Virus record (IMG/VR): IMGVR_UViG_3300044858_005214
Coordinates: 1-46,352 of that record
DNA: 46,352 bases
Reading direction: 5' to 3' (one strand)
Origin: a virus
Shown here: positions 23,089 to 31,667 of the stretch, piece after piece
Layout of the letters: each line of letters begins with the position of its first letter
How positions within the stretch are numbered: position 1 is the stretch's first letter
Made by a program: the position numbers and the translations under genes
The notes under the pieces: generated by a model
Databases searched by the model: none
Told to the model about the DNA's origin: nothing
Seen by the model: the letters and a program-made list of their open reading frames with translations, nothing else

Positions 23089-25212
23089 TTATTTTATGTT
23101 TATTTTCATTTTAGTACCAATATCATTTTTTTCACATGTAATTTCAAATCCGTGTTCTTCTAAAATTGCAACACAAATATTTAACCCTAATCCTGTACCA
23201 CTCTCTTTTTGTCCTTCTTTTCTTGTATATGGTTTTGATAAATGGTCGAAATCTTGTTGAGTGATTCCTCTACCATTATCTTGTATTATTAACAAATCCC
23301 CCTCCATAAATATTTTAACAAATTTCGTATCAGAATCGTTATATTTCAAACCATTTCTTATCAGATTATCAATTGATGTACAAAACAATGACTCATTCAC
23401 ATCTTTAGTTATTAATTCCTCGATATGAACCTGACTTTTGTATGAGGTTGTTGTTAAGTAACTTTCTAAAATACTTTTTAGATTACATTCTGTTTTATTT
23501 AATACAACATCTTTTTTTACTAAGTTTGTAAATTCATAAACACCTTTATAAACTTTTTGAGCATGGCTCAACCCATCTTTAATCATTTTAAATGGTGCTG
23601 TTATTTTTAACTCCTCTATTTGTTCAATAGTTAATCTTCGTTCTAATGAACTAACTCCCCTAGGTATGTATGTGTTAATACCTGAGTGCATATCGTGTCT
23701 TAGAATCTTTGCTGCGTGTTCTAAATAAGTGTTCTTTTTCTCAATTTCTATTGATTGTGTAATTCTATCAGTTATATCTGTTGCAATTTTCATTACTCTT
23801 TGTACTTTACCATCTATATCAAATACAGGATTATATGAAGCTTGAATCCAAACTTTGTTTTTATCTTTAGTAAACCTTAAAAACTCATCAGTAACATATT
23901 CTCCACTTTTTAACAATTTCCAAAACTCTTTATATTCAGGAGATTTTGAATATTCCTTTGAAACAAAAATCTTATGATGTTTACCTTTTAATTCTTTTTC
24001 TTCATAACCCATTTTTTCACAGAATAAACTATTAGCAAACATAATTTTACCATCCAAATCAAACTCAATAACCATATTCGATGTATTAATAGCATTCATC
24101 CTATTTTTTATATCAATTTCTTTTTTCTTGACTTCTGTTACATCATATCTGATTGACATATACCCCAAAAACTTACCATTTTCATCAAAATCACCTTTTA
24201 TATATGAATCAACCCAATATAAGTTACCATTTTTATCCCTATTTGTAACAATCTCATTCCAAATCTTTTTCTCAACGACAACATCTTTGTACATATTAGC
24301 CCAAAACTCCTTGGGATGTTTACCCGAATTAACAATACTATGGTCTTTTCCTCTTACTTCATCTAAAGACCATCCAGATACTTCCTCAAACTTTTTATTT
24401 ACATATGTTATTCTACCTTTATTGTCCGCTTTAGAAACCAAAACAGATGTATCAACAAACTTTTCGAACTCTTGTAAATTACCTCTCAAAATATTACTTT
24501 CTTTAACCGAATAAGCAAAAGAATATAGTGATGATAACATTTGAGCAAAGTTAACTTCTAATCCAATCCATTCCCTTAATGTTTTACTCTCAATACACAC
24601 AACACCAATTACATCGCCTCTGTACATAATTGGAACATCCAACATAGATTTAATACCAAGGGGTTTCAAATACCCTTCAACAAAACAATATGTTGCGGTA
24701 TGAGTTTCAGCATTGTTTGCAATAATAATCGGATTGATTTCTAAGTGTTCAAAATAGGCGATAAAATCTTTTTTATACATTTCCGCCCCACTATACCATT
24801 CATCTTCTTTTTTAATATAAAGTTGTTGACAGATAATTGAGGTTTTATCTGAATTATATAACCAAATTGAACATCTATCAGCATCAATTGATTCTGTTAC
24901 TTCCTTTGTTAAAGTTTTTGCCCCATCCTTTACATTTCCTTGATAAAATAATGAATTGTGTGATTGTGATATAAGAACTTTGTTAAGTTTTTTGGAGTAT
25001 TGTGTTAATTTTATATTATGTTTTAATTTATTAGTATATTCTTTTACCAAGATTGAAAAGAATGGTAAAAAAACAATAAAACAAGATAATTCAATTATTT
25101 TGATTAATTGTAGTGCGTCATTTATAAAAAATAATGAAATCATCTTCATTATAAAGAAAATTGACATAATTAAAACTGAAAAGTAAATAGAAATTTTAAC
25201 CTTGATTGACAT
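23089..25212 (-). CDS. Sensor histidine kinase with GAF and two PAS domains, 707 aa
   Basis: Two membrane segments lie in the first 55 residues. A GAF domain follows (about 90-235), then PAS domains with attached PAC motifs (about 250-365 and 370-490). A HisKA-like helix carries the phospho-His in LRHDMHSGIN (near 510). The HATPase domain (about 600-707) has intact N (DNLIRNGLKYN), G1 (DNGRGI) and G2 (GTGLGLN) boxes. The catalytic machinery looks complete. Full sensor kinases are very unusual in phages. A TATTTATA box lies 19 bases before the start. Confidence 0.92.
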   Translation of the reverse strand: MSIKVKISIYFSVLIMSIFFIMKMISLFFINDALQLIKIIELSCFIVFLPFFSILVKEYTNKLKHNIKLTQYSKKLNKVLISQSHNSLFYQGNVKDGAKTLTKEVTESIDADRCSIWLYNSDKTSIICQQLYIKKEDEWYSGAEMYKKDFIAYFEHLEINPIIIANNAETHTATYCFVEGYLKPLGIKSMLDVPIMYRGDVIGVVCIESKTLREWIGLEVNFAQMLSSLYSFAYSVKESNILRGNLQEFEKFVDTSVLVSKADNKGRITYVNKKFEEVSGWSLDEVRGKDHSIVNSGKHPKEFWANMYKDVVVEKKIWNEIVTNRDKNGNLYWVDSYIKGDFDENGKFLGYMSIRYDVTEVKKKEIDIKNRMNAINTSNMVIEFDLDGKIMFANSLFCEKMGYEEKELKGKHHKIFVSKEYSKSPEYKEFWKLLKSGEYVTDEFLRFTKDKNKVWIQASYNPVFDIDGKVQRVMKIATDITDRITQSIEIEKKNTYLEHAAKILRHDMHSGINTYIPRGVSSLERRLTIEQIEELKITAPFKMIKDGLSHAQKVYKGVYEFTNLVKKDVVLNKTECNLKSILESYLTTTSYKSQVHIEELITKDVNESLFCTSIDNLIRNGLKYNDSDTKFVKIFMEGDLLIIQDNGRGITQQDFDHLSKPYTRKEGQKESGTGLGLNICVAILEEHGFEITCEKNDIGTKMKINIK

Positions 25213-25231
25213 AATTGATAACTTTTTTTTA

Positions 25232-25239
25232 TATAAATA
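25232..25239 (-). promoter_or_regulatory. TATTTATA box before the kinase operon
   Basis: The minus strand reads AGTATTTATATAAA, 19 bases before the ATG at 25212. It is divergent from a second box at 25262-25269. Confidence 0.45.
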
Positions 25240-25261
25240 CTAACTGAACCTAGTTAATTGG

Positions 25262-25269
25262 TATTTATA
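25262..25269 (+). promoter_or_regulatory. TATTTATA box before the endolysin
   Basis: The plus strand reads GGTATTTATAAAAA, 17 bases before the ATG at 25287. Confidence 0.45.
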
Positions 25270-25286
25270 AAAAAAACTATAAAACT

Positions 25287-26090
25287 ATGTTAAAAATCGG
25301 TTCACAAGGAGAATTAGTTAAACAACTCCAAACAAAATTAGGCGTTACTGCCGATGGTGCATTCGGTCCTGGTACTGACAAAGCACTTAAAGAATGGCAA
25401 ACTAAAAATGGTTTAGTTGCTGATGGTATTGCAGGTCCTGCAACACTTGAGAAAATGGGGGTATCTCTTCCAAAAGTCGAAAAAGAGACATTAAAATTGG
25501 ACAAACTTAAAGGACAAATTCCTGATTCAGTAATCAATGAAATTAATGCCAATGGTGAAAAGTTCGGTATTATCACGAATTTGAGATTGACACACTTTTT
25601 AGCACAATGTTCAACAGAATCAGGTAACTTCAAAGCTGTTAATGAGAATCTTAATTACTCAAAGGATGGTTTGATGAAAATTTTTCCAAAGTATTTTCCT
25701 GGTAACTTAGCTGAATCTTACGCTTATAAACCTGAGAAAATTGCATCTCGTGTTTATGGAAGTAGATTGGGTAATGGTGATGAAACAACTAAAGAAGGTT
25801 GGAAATATCGTGGAGCAGGTTTTATACAGTTGACAGGAAAAGACAACTTCAAAAAATTTGGTGAGTTTTTAGGTGAAGATTTAGTAACAAATCCAGACTT
25901 AGTTGCAACGAAATACCCTTTAACTTCCGCAGCATTCTTTTTCAATAGTAACAATCTTTGGTCTGTTTGCGACCGTGGTACTGGTGAAGATGTTGTAACA
26001 GAAGTAAGTAGAAGAGTAAATGGTGGATTCAATGGTTTAGACCACAGAAAACACGAGTTCAAAAGATTCGAAAAATTACTTTTAGCTTAA
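25287..26090 (+). CDS. Endolysin: peptidoglycan-binding domain plus GH19-type lysozyme, 267 aa
   Basis: Residues 3-58 are a classic peptidoglycan-binding domain (LKIGSQGELVKQLQTKLG, DGAFGPGT). Residues 75-265 are a GH19 chitinase-like lysozyme, with the proposed catalytic Glu in AQCSTESGNF and the hallmark YRGAGFIQLTGKDN. It cleaves glycan strands for host lysis. It has no signal peptide and no tag, so it is a cytoplasmic endolysin needing a holin. A terminator follows. Confidence 0.9.
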   Translation: MLKIGSQGELVKQLQTKLGVTADGAFGPGTDKALKEWQTKNGLVADGIAGPATLEKMGVSLPKVEKETLKLDKLKGQIPDSVINEINANGEKFGIITNLRLTHFLAQCSTESGNFKAVNENLNYSKDGLMKIFPKYFPGNLAESYAYKPEKIASRVYGSRLGNGDETTKEGWKYRGAGFIQLTGKDNFKKFGEFLGEDLVTNPDLVATKYPLTSAAFFFNSNNLWSVCDRGTGEDVVTEVSRRVNGGFNGLDHRKHEFKRFEKLLLA

Positions 26091-26097
26091 AAAAATT

Positions 26098-26126
26098 AAA
26101 CCCCACTTTTTAGGTGGGGTTTTTTA
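26098..26126. terminator. Terminator between endolysin and phosphoesterase
   Basis: ACCCCAC/GTGGGGT forms a 7-bp stem with an AT loop and flanking A and T runs. It serves two convergent genes. Confidence 0.75.
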
Positions 26127-26807
26127 TTATAAGAACTCAATTTCGTTTGTCTCAGGATTCCATTCGATTGTAAGTGGTTTGTGATGGTAATTATAACTTT
26201 CATTTAATACTGCGGCATTAATGTAGTGAGTGTCACCATCAAATGTGTAACCATATCCTGTGTGAATGTGTCCACACACATGAATCTTTGGTTTAATTTC
26301 TTTGATTCTATCAGTCAATAATTCACAACCAAGATTTTCAGGTCTACCAATTACTTTATCAACATAACCATAAGCAGGTCCGTGAGTAATTAATATGTCT
26401 GTATTATTTGGAATGTTACCCCACTTTTCTTTTAACTCATAACCATTCCTTGGAAGATTGAATGCCCAATTATAAAACTCAGGTTGCCAAGGACTACCAT
26501 AAACACTTACAAGTTTTTCACCCACCAATACTTCATTATCTTCTATATATGTTATGTCACTATAGAAGTCCAAGATTTCTTTTACTTTCTCAGTATTGAT
26601 TTGGAATCCCCAATCGTGGTTACCCGCAATGAATACTTTGTGAGTGTAATTGTCCAAACTATTGTACCATTTACAGAACTCACGAATTTCGTGTTCATAA
26701 CCCATAGAAGATATATCACCAGCATGGATTAACAAATCACCACCAGGTAAATCATCAGTAACAAACTTGTGTTTGTTGTGTGTGTCAGATATAAATGTTA
26801 TTTTCAT
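26127..26807 (-). CDS. Calcineurin-like metallophosphoesterase, 226 aa
   Basis: All metal-binding motifs are in place: SDTHNKH (start), HAGDIS near 32, AGNHDW near 62, THGP near 140 and CGHIHTGYG near 177. The layout is closest to the MPPED/239FB-type phosphodiesterases. The substrate is unknown; possible roles are nucleotide or RNA-end trimming. It has a host-type promoter and is separate from the tagged genes around it. Confidence 0.9.
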   Translation of the reverse strand: MKITFISDTHNKHKFVTDDLPGGDLLIHAGDISSMGYEHEIREFCKWYNSLDNYTHKVFIAGNHDWGFQINTEKVKEILDFYSDITYIEDNEVLVGEKLVSVYGSPWQPEFYNWAFNLPRNGYELKEKWGNIPNNTDILITHGPAYGYVDKVIGRPENLGCELLTDRIKEIKPKIHVCGHIHTGYGYTFDGDTHYINAAVLNESYNYHHKPLTIEWNPETNEIEFL

Positions 26808-26834
26808 AATTGTTGTATTGTCTTTATTTTAATA

Positions 26835-26842
26835 CAAATATA
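26835..26842 (-). promoter_or_regulatory. Host-type -7 box TATATTTG before the phosphoesterase
   Basis: An exact TAnnTTTG match on the minus strand, 27 bases before the ATG at 26807, with a TTTG farther upstream (near 26866-26869). Confidence 0.5.
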
Positions 26843-26846
26843 AAGA

Positions 26847-26854
26847 TATTTATG
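26847..26854 (+). promoter_or_regulatory. TATTTATG box before the 26871 gene
   Basis: The plus strand reads AGATATTTATGAAT, 16 bases before the ATG, next to the divergent host-type box. Confidence 0.4.
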
Positions 26855-26870
26855 AATAAAAAATACAAAA

Positions 26871-27851
26871 ATGAAAACAATTATTAGATTAACAGAAAAT
26901 GATTTATACAAAATTGTTAAGAGAGTAATCTCAGAACAAGTAAGTGATGAAAACAAAGCAGGAAATTACCTTAAAAATAGTGTCCCATATTCTTTCAAAG
27001 GTCTATTTCCAATAAGACCAGATGTACAAAGTGCAACAATAACCTTCGATAGAACCCTTGGTAACATACCATCACCTCAAATTACCAAACAACCTATCAA
27101 TGTTGCAGGTATTGAAAATGGTGTTCATTTTTTTATTAAAGATGAATCAGAAAGTCTGAAGTCTTATTTGAACTCCGTTTTGACTATGAACCTAAATAGT
27201 CTTGCAGGAAAACTAACAATAAATGGACAACCTTTAGACCAAGGGAGACCAGTTGACGAACCAAATGTAGGACCTACTTTTTACACAATTAGTAATGAGT
27301 TTAATAAATTGATTGGTGACCTTTCTTCAGGATTAGGTTTGTCAGGAAATCTGAACCCAAACAACGTTATGACATTTGTTAATTCAGTACCATCTATGAC
27401 TAGAGATGAATTAAATAATATTATGAGAGCTGTAGAAAGTTTCAGAAAAGCATTCGGAAACTTCAAGACTGAGTTTGAAAAAAAGGGTGTTCAAGGACTT
27501 GATTTAGGTAAATTTTCTAACGTTGAAAAATATGGTCAAGCTTACTTTGGTGATAAAATGCAAGTGTATCTAACATTACAAGTTGATGATACAGGTGATG
27601 ACCAATTGGATTCTAAATATGAAACATTCCGTGATATGATTGGACAACAATATTTGGAATTTGTAAAAAATGGAATAAAACAGAATAACATTTTTATACC
27701 TTCTTTAGAATCATTGTTTAAGGCGAGTCCAAGAATTAAAAACGAAATTGATAAAGGCGGTATTGGGGGAATGAACAAACTAAATCCTAAAATAAGTAAA
27801 CTTGTTGTTGTGGTTTATTCACCAAATCCTGGAGGTGTAGAACTTGCTTAA
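26871..27851 (+). CDS. Tagged hypothetical protein, 326 aa
   Basis: The tag is textbook here: IIRLTENDLYKIVKRVISEQ. The remaining 300 residues are soluble, of mixed alpha/beta pattern, with no recognised domain. An N-terminal strand-rich part (about 40-120) is followed by a helical part with YFGDKMQVYLTLQVDDTGDD near 225. I infer a packaged protein whose tag would be cut after RLTE or ISE. It is a single gene flanked by a terminator. Confidence 0.7.
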   Translation: MKTIIRLTENDLYKIVKRVISEQVSDENKAGNYLKNSVPYSFKGLFPIRPDVQSATITFDRTLGNIPSPQITKQPINVAGIENGVHFFIKDESESLKSYLNSVLTMNLNSLAGKLTINGQPLDQGRPVDEPNVGPTFYTISNEFNKLIGDLSSGLGLSGNLNPNNVMTFVNSVPSMTRDELNNIMRAVESFRKAFGNFKTEFEKKGVQGLDLGKFSNVEKYGQAYFGDKMQVYLTLQVDDTGDDQLDSKYETFRDMIGQQYLEFVKNGIKQNNIFIPSLESLFKASPRIKNEIDKGGIGGMNKLNPKISKLVVVVYSPNPGGVELA

Positions 27852-27857
27852 AATATA

Positions 27858-27888
27858 AAAACACTACTTACGTAGTGTTTTTTTTTAC
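27858..27888. terminator. Terminator after the 26871 gene
   Basis: AAACACTAC/GTAGTGTTT forms a 9-bp stem with a 4-base loop and eight further Ts; it may also serve the convergent gene. Confidence 0.75.
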
Positions 27889-28607
27889 CATTCCTTGTCT
27901 TGGAAGTCTGTGTAGTAAACCTTATTAGTGTAGTTAAATGAAAACTTTTCATTCTTGATTAGAGTTTTACAATAGTCTTTGTTTGGAAGTGATTTAGATA
28001 AGTAACTCATAAATGTTCTATCAATCCAAGCGGCTAATACATCATCCTTGTCATTACTATTGATATTCATCTTTTCTTCTGAGGATAGTGAATTGAACCA
28101 AGTCATAGCTAATGTGTAACTTTTATCAGTTATTCTATCAAAGTGAACTTCAACAGACTCAACTAATCTACCATTGTAAATCAACTCCACTCTAAAATCA
28201 TACTTTGTTTTGTACTCAACAATACTATCAACGTAGAAAATAGAAAAAGGAATGTAATTCAAAGAATAATTTACCTTTTGATTCAAGTCAATTTTTAATC
28301 TTGTGGTATTGAAAGAAATGAAACTAGGTTTTGAATGATTGTCAATTGAAAAAACAGAATTAACCTCAGTTACATATTTTTGGGCATCAACAAACATAAT
28401 ATCATCACCATCGAAGTAATGTTTGTTTTTATTAACATCATTACCTTCAGCAATGTACAATTTGTTAGTTCTTATGATACCATTAGTAACATCAGAAATT
28501 GTGTCAATTGATTTAGATGGTAATGTTAAATCACCTACCATCATTGTAACTTGACAAAAAATAGATGTGGAAACCAAAAATGAAAGGAATAAAATACTTG
28601 TTCTCAT
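27885..28607 (-). CDS. Secreted hypothetical protein, 240 aa
   Basis: An N-terminal signal peptide (MRTSILFLSFLVSTSIFCQ) is followed by a beta-rich body with no recognised fold. The cleavage region FCQ is typical of Bacteroidetes secreted proteins. It would act in the periplasm or outside. No tag is present, so it is made and exported during infection rather than packaged. It is divergent from the tagged gene at 28686. Confidence 0.65.
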   Translation of the reverse strand: MRTSILFLSFLVSTSIFCQVTMMVGDLTLPSKSIDTISDVTNGIIRTNKLYIAEGNDVNKNKHYFDGDDIMFVDAQKYVTEVNSVFSIDNHSKPSFISFNTTRLKIDLNQKVNYSLNYIPFSIFYVDSIVEYKTKYDFRVELIYNGRLVESVEVHFDRITDKSYTLAMTWFNSLSSEEKMNINSNDKDDVLAAWIDRTFMSYLSKSLPNKDYCKTLIKNEKFSFNYTNKVYYTDFQDKEW

Positions 28608-28638
28608 AATCTCATCGTTTTTTTTTACAAGATAAACA

Positions 28639-28646
28639 TATTTATT
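28639..28646 (+). promoter_or_regulatory. TATTTATT box before the 28686 gene
   Basis: The plus strand reads ACATATTTATTATA, 39 bases before the ATG. Confidence 0.35.
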
Positions 28647-28685
28647 ATAAAATAATAGAAAATAAAAAAAATTAAAAAATAAATT

Positions 28686-29063
28686 ATGAGAAGAACTGTA
28701 AGATTAACTGAAAGTGATTTAGTTAAATTAGTAAAAAGAGTAATCAGTGAACAAGCAACAAGTTGTATGGAACCATTACAATCTCATTTAGAGGGTATGA
28801 TGAACTTAGGTCCTAATTTCAAAGAAGGCCAAAAGAAACCATATAGAGATTTGCTTATTCAAAATTGTAGTGCTCTTGAAAGTTACATAAAAAGTAACCC
28901 TAATGTACAATTTGGTACAGAAACATTAAAAGCAAATAAGACAGCATTTGCATGTGTAACTTCTGTTAATTTTGGCAACAAAGAAGAGGATAAAGATATG
29001 GCTGTTGCTTTAGCTAAAGTTGGGGCTTTTGTAAATTGTGTAAAAGGTTCTGGTGGTAAATAA
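28686..29063 (+). CDS. Tagged small hypothetical protein, 125 aa
   Basis: The tag RLTESDLVKLVKRVISEQ is followed by a 100-residue helical domain with four Cys (SCMEP, QNCSAL, ACVTS, NCVKG). The Cys spacing suggests disulfides and hence a periplasmic destination after delivery. No family is recognised. A strong terminator follows. Confidence 0.7.
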   Translation: MRRTVRLTESDLVKLVKRVISEQATSCMEPLQSHLEGMMNLGPNFKEGQKKPYRDLLIQNCSALESYIKSNPNVQFGTETLKANKTAFACVTSVNFGNKEEDKDMAVALAKVGAFVNCVKGSGGK

Positions 29064-29087
29064 AAAAAAAGGATAATTATTATAAAA

Positions 29088-29120
29088 AAAACGAACTTAA
29101 ACTAAGTTCGTTTTTTTTTA
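29088..29120. terminator. Terminator between convergent genes
   Basis: AACGAACTTA/TAAGTTCGTT forms a 10-bp stem with a 3-base loop, with A and T runs on either side. Confidence 0.75.
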
Positions 29121-29121
29121 T

Positions 29122-29606
29122 TTAATCGAAGTGTGTTACTAAATAATCATTCTTTTGACTATAATATATAGACACAAAAAACATCTTTTTTTCTGATGAG
29201 TTCTTTGATTTATATTCTATTACGATTCTTTCACCTTTATCCGATAAAAAATGTCTTGAGCTATGATAAGGAGTTCCCTCTTCATACAAAAAGGTTAAAA
29301 ATAAAAATTTTTTTTCGATATCAGAATTACTATTAAGCACCAATAGATTTTCATATTCATAAAAATTAAATTATTTTGTTCCTCAATTATTCTATCATCA
29401 TCGAGTGTACGTATTTGTTTTATGTTAGAATCCAAAGTGTCTATTCTACTATCAATTAAATCAGTTTTATTAAAATAAAAACCAATTTCTTTGAGTCCTT
29501 CTAATTCTAATGAATCCCATGTTGGTTCAGAATTAGGTATTCTTGATTGAGAATTAATATTTTGGGATGTAAAAACGAACAAGAAAAATAAAATTAAATT
29601 TTTCAT
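29122..29606 (-). pseudogene. Secreted protein gene split by a one-base frameshift
   Basis: The upstream frame (29606 downwards) starts with a signal peptide (MKNLILFFLFVFTSQNINSQ) and reads to about residue 80, then degenerates. The downstream frame (to 29122) lacks a good start but continues sensibly. The switch lies at a run of five As (29361-29365; five Ts on the coding strand). Adding one base would join both into one secreted protein of about 160 residues. Either the gene is broken or the assembly lost a base in the homopolymer. Confidence 0.6.
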
Positions 29607-29669
29607 ACTTACTAATATTATATGTTTATAAATAAATTATATATACTCAAAAAAAAAGTTTTAGAAAAT

Positions 29670-30227
29670 TTAATCCCACCAACCTCTCATACCAGAACCA
29701 TCAAATTGGTCATCCCAATCTTTTTCCTTGTCGAACTTATCGTAGTCTTGTCCCTTCAATATTTCCCACAATTCATTCCATTCTTCATTTTCAAGCTCAG
29801 TAACCCTATTGAAATATTTGTTGTTGAATTCTTTTTCTTCATCAGAATCATAGTCAACTAGTTCAAAATAATCAGGTTTATCCTCACAAGGAACAAATTC
29901 GATTTTACTGGTATTGTAACCTCTACCCAATTCTTTTTCAACGATGTCAAAGTATCTGTCCTCACGGATATTCTTTAGGATTTCAACAACTCTGTTCATT
30001 TTATCAACTTTCTTGAATCGTGGTTTTTCTACCTCATTTCCTTTCACCTTGAGGTTTTTAGCCATATGTTCAGTAGATATCTCAATGAACCTCAAAGTCC
30101 CATTATAATCCCACCAGTGATGATTCCATAGGGCTTTTCTAAATCTCCAAATGTTTTTTAAAAAGTTAGGTAAATCTTTGAATAGGAATATTCGCAATTC
30201 ATCATACCAAGTATATCCGTAAGCCAT
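29670..30227 (-). CDS. Conserved phage hypothetical protein, 185 aa
   Basis: Aromatic-rich N-terminus (NIWRFRKALWNHHWWDYNGTLRF), then a charged helical middle and a very acidic end with WDDQFDGSGMRGWWD. From memory, proteins with a HxWWD motif followed by a helical segment recur in large phages as uncharacterised ORFs. There are no membrane segments or catalytic motifs. It is likely in one operon with 30243-30497, 15 bases upstream. Confidence 0.7.
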   Translation of the reverse strand: MAYGYTWYDELRIFLFKDLPNFLKNIWRFRKALWNHHWWDYNGTLRFIEISTEHMAKNLKVKGNEVEKPRFKKVDKMNRVVEILKNIREDRYFDIVEKELGRGYNTSKIEFVPCEDKPDYFELVDYDSDEEKEFNNKYFNRVTELENEEWNELWEILKGQDYDKFDKEKDWDDQFDGSGMRGWWD

Positions 30228-30242
30228 AAATTTTTGTTTTGA

Positions 30243-30497
30243 TTAAAATAAGAAAAATTGTGAAATGTTTGAAAGAAAGTTCCCTTTCTTTTTTCGTGTT
30301 TTAGAAAGTTTACCTTTTTTTTCTTTTTCGAAATTGGAACTAAGTTGCCCCATCTGTTTGTCAGTTAATTCTTTGTTCCATTTTTTGACATACAACTCGA
30401 ACAATCTTTCAGTTGTTCTCACTTGTTCTTCGTTCTGACAAGAATCAAGAACTTTCATAACCCAAGTGTATTGATTTAGTAACTCGTGCTTTGTCAT
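30243..30497 (-). CDS. Small basic helical protein, 84 aa
   Basis: The 84-residue protein is helical, with a lysine-rich stretch (EKEKKGKLSKTRKKKG, about 52-70) and a short hydrophobic end. The basic block suggests nucleic-acid contact. It has a host-type promoter box upstream at 30536-30543. No family is recognised. Confidence 0.6.
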   Translation of the reverse strand: MTKHELLNQYTWVMKVLDSCQNEEQVRTTERLFELYVKKWNKELTDKQMGQLSSNFEKEKKGKLSKTRKKKGNFLSNISQFFLF

Positions 30498-30535
30498 TTC
30501 GATTTATTTTATTGGGTGAACAAATATTTCTCAGA

Positions 30536-30543
30536 CAAAGATA
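30536..30543 (-). promoter_or_regulatory. Host-type -7 box TATCTTTG before the 30243 operon
   Basis: An exact TAnnTTTG match on the minus strand, 38 bases before the ATG at 30497. Confidence 0.5.
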
Positions 30544-30554
30544 AGTTTTATAAT

Positions 30555-30857
30555 CTAATCCTCAAAATATTTTACATATTTTTTTATTGTTTGTCTTCTT
30601 TTTTTGTCGTCCACATCCGCAAATACATCAACAAGTAAATTATCAATTTTATCAATCAACTTTTTAAAGTTACCTCTTACAGGAACTGACTTGTCATCAA
30701 CTAAAATCCTATATTTACCAAAGTATTCCTGAAATTCTGTTGGAACTTCATTGACTGGAAAATTTCTCCTCAAATAAACTAAAACTTTATCGTCAGCTTC
30801 TGTGTATTTGGCAAGTATATCCTCTTTTTCTTCTTCTGTAAGTACTATTCTTTTCAT
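30555..30857 (-). CDS. Tagged hypothetical protein, 100 aa
   Basis: Starting at ATG 30857 gives the tag RIVLTEEEKEDILAKYTEAD; an earlier in-frame ATG lies upstream of the box. The body (LRRNFPVNEVPTEFQEYFGK, then DDKSVPVRGNFKKLIDKID) is soluble and of unknown fold. It ends KKRRQTIKKYVKYFED, another basic helix. Confidence 0.65.
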   Translation of the reverse strand: MKRIVLTEEEKEDILAKYTEADDKVLVYLRRNFPVNEVPTEFQEYFGKYRILVDDKSVPVRGNFKKLIDKIDNLLVDVFADVDDKKRRQTIKKYVKYFED

Positions 30858-30862
30858 ATTTA

Positions 30863-30870
30863 TATAAATA
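30863..30870 (-). promoter_or_regulatory. TATTTATA box before the 30555 gene
   Basis: The minus strand reads AATATTTATATAA, 5 bases before the ATG at 30857. Confidence 0.4.
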
Positions 30871-30905
30871 TTGATGATTATAACAAATTTACTTATTTTA
30901 ATCAA

Positions 30906-31181
30906 ATGAAGAAAGGATTATTGATTTTATTTAATAAAGTTTTCAAAAAGGATTTAGAGCTTCTTTATGGTATAGGTAGTGATGTAGAAATAACTAACAT
31001 TATATTCAGTACAAATAATAAAATTCACGTGATTAGTTGTAAGTTAAAAATCGGAGATGTTAAGTTGTATGAAGACATAGGTGAAACAGGTTTAAATTAT
31101 CTATTTGAAGAATCTTGGAAGTATTTGGGATTTTATGATAAAAATTTTATGCTACAAATATCTTTTGATTTGACATTTTAA
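30906..31181 (+). CDS. Small hypothetical protein, 91 aa
   Basis: The 91-residue protein has an alternating strand-helix pattern (VEITNIIFSTNNKIHVISCKLKIG) and no tag. It starts divergently 48 bases from the tagged gene at 30857. No family is recognised. Confidence 0.55.
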   Translation: MKKGLLILFNKVFKKDLELLYGIGSDVEITNIIFSTNNKIHVISCKLKIGDVKLYEDIGETGLNYLFEESWKYLGFYDKNFMLQISFDLTF

Positions 31182-31225
31182 ATTAATGTGATTATTATTC
31201 ATTCAATAAAACATTACAATTTAAA

Positions 31226-31651
31226 ATGAAAAAAATTCAAGTAGGTGACACCGTTATAGTCAATTATACAGGAAGATTGGAAGATGGGACAATCTTTGAT
31301 TCTTCACTTAATGAGGGACGTGAACCATTAACATCAACATTAGGTCAAGGTCAACTCATTTCAGGTTTTGAGGATGGTTTAATTGATATGGTAGTTGGTG
31401 AGACAAAAACAATCGAAATTGAACCTGAGAATGCCTATGGCAATTATCAATCAGAAATGATTACAATAGTATCCAAGAGTCAAGTACCTGAAACAATACA
31501 AGTTGGTGAAACCCTCCAAGGAAACACACCTAATGGACCGATTATTGTAAAAGTAATTGAAGTGACTGATGATTCAGTAACTTTGGATGCTAACCATCCT
31601 CTTGCAGGAAAAAAATTAATCTTTGATTTGGAAGTTATGGGTATTTCTTAG
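31226..31651 (+). CDS. FKBP-type peptidyl-prolyl isomerase, SlyD-like, 141 aa
   Basis: The FKBP core is plain: GDTVIVNYTGRLEDGTIFDSS, LGQGQLISGFEDGLIDMVVGETK and the closing NHPLAGKKLIFDLEV. An inserted flap (about residues 70-120) follows the SlyD pattern and adds chaperone activity in that family. It lacks the metal-binding His-rich tail of E. coli SlyD. With dnaK it gives the phage two folding factors. A terminator overlaps the stop. Confidence 0.92.
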   Translation: MKKIQVGDTVIVNYTGRLEDGTIFDSSLNEGREPLTSTLGQGQLISGFEDGLIDMVVGETKTIEIEPENAYGNYQSEMITIVSKSQVPETIQVGETLQGNTPNGPIIVKVIEVTDDSVTLDANHPLAGKKLIFDLEVMGIS

Positions 31652-31667
31652 GAAATACCTTTTTTTT
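31640..31667. terminator. Terminator after the FKBP gene
   Basis: GGTATTTC/GAAATACC forms an 8-bp stem with a 4-base loop spanning the stop codon, followed by eight Ts. Confidence 0.75.

Noticed and set aside
25277-26062. Minus-strand frames opposite the endolysin
   Set aside because: They are shadows of a well-conserved peptidoglycan-binding and GH19 protein.
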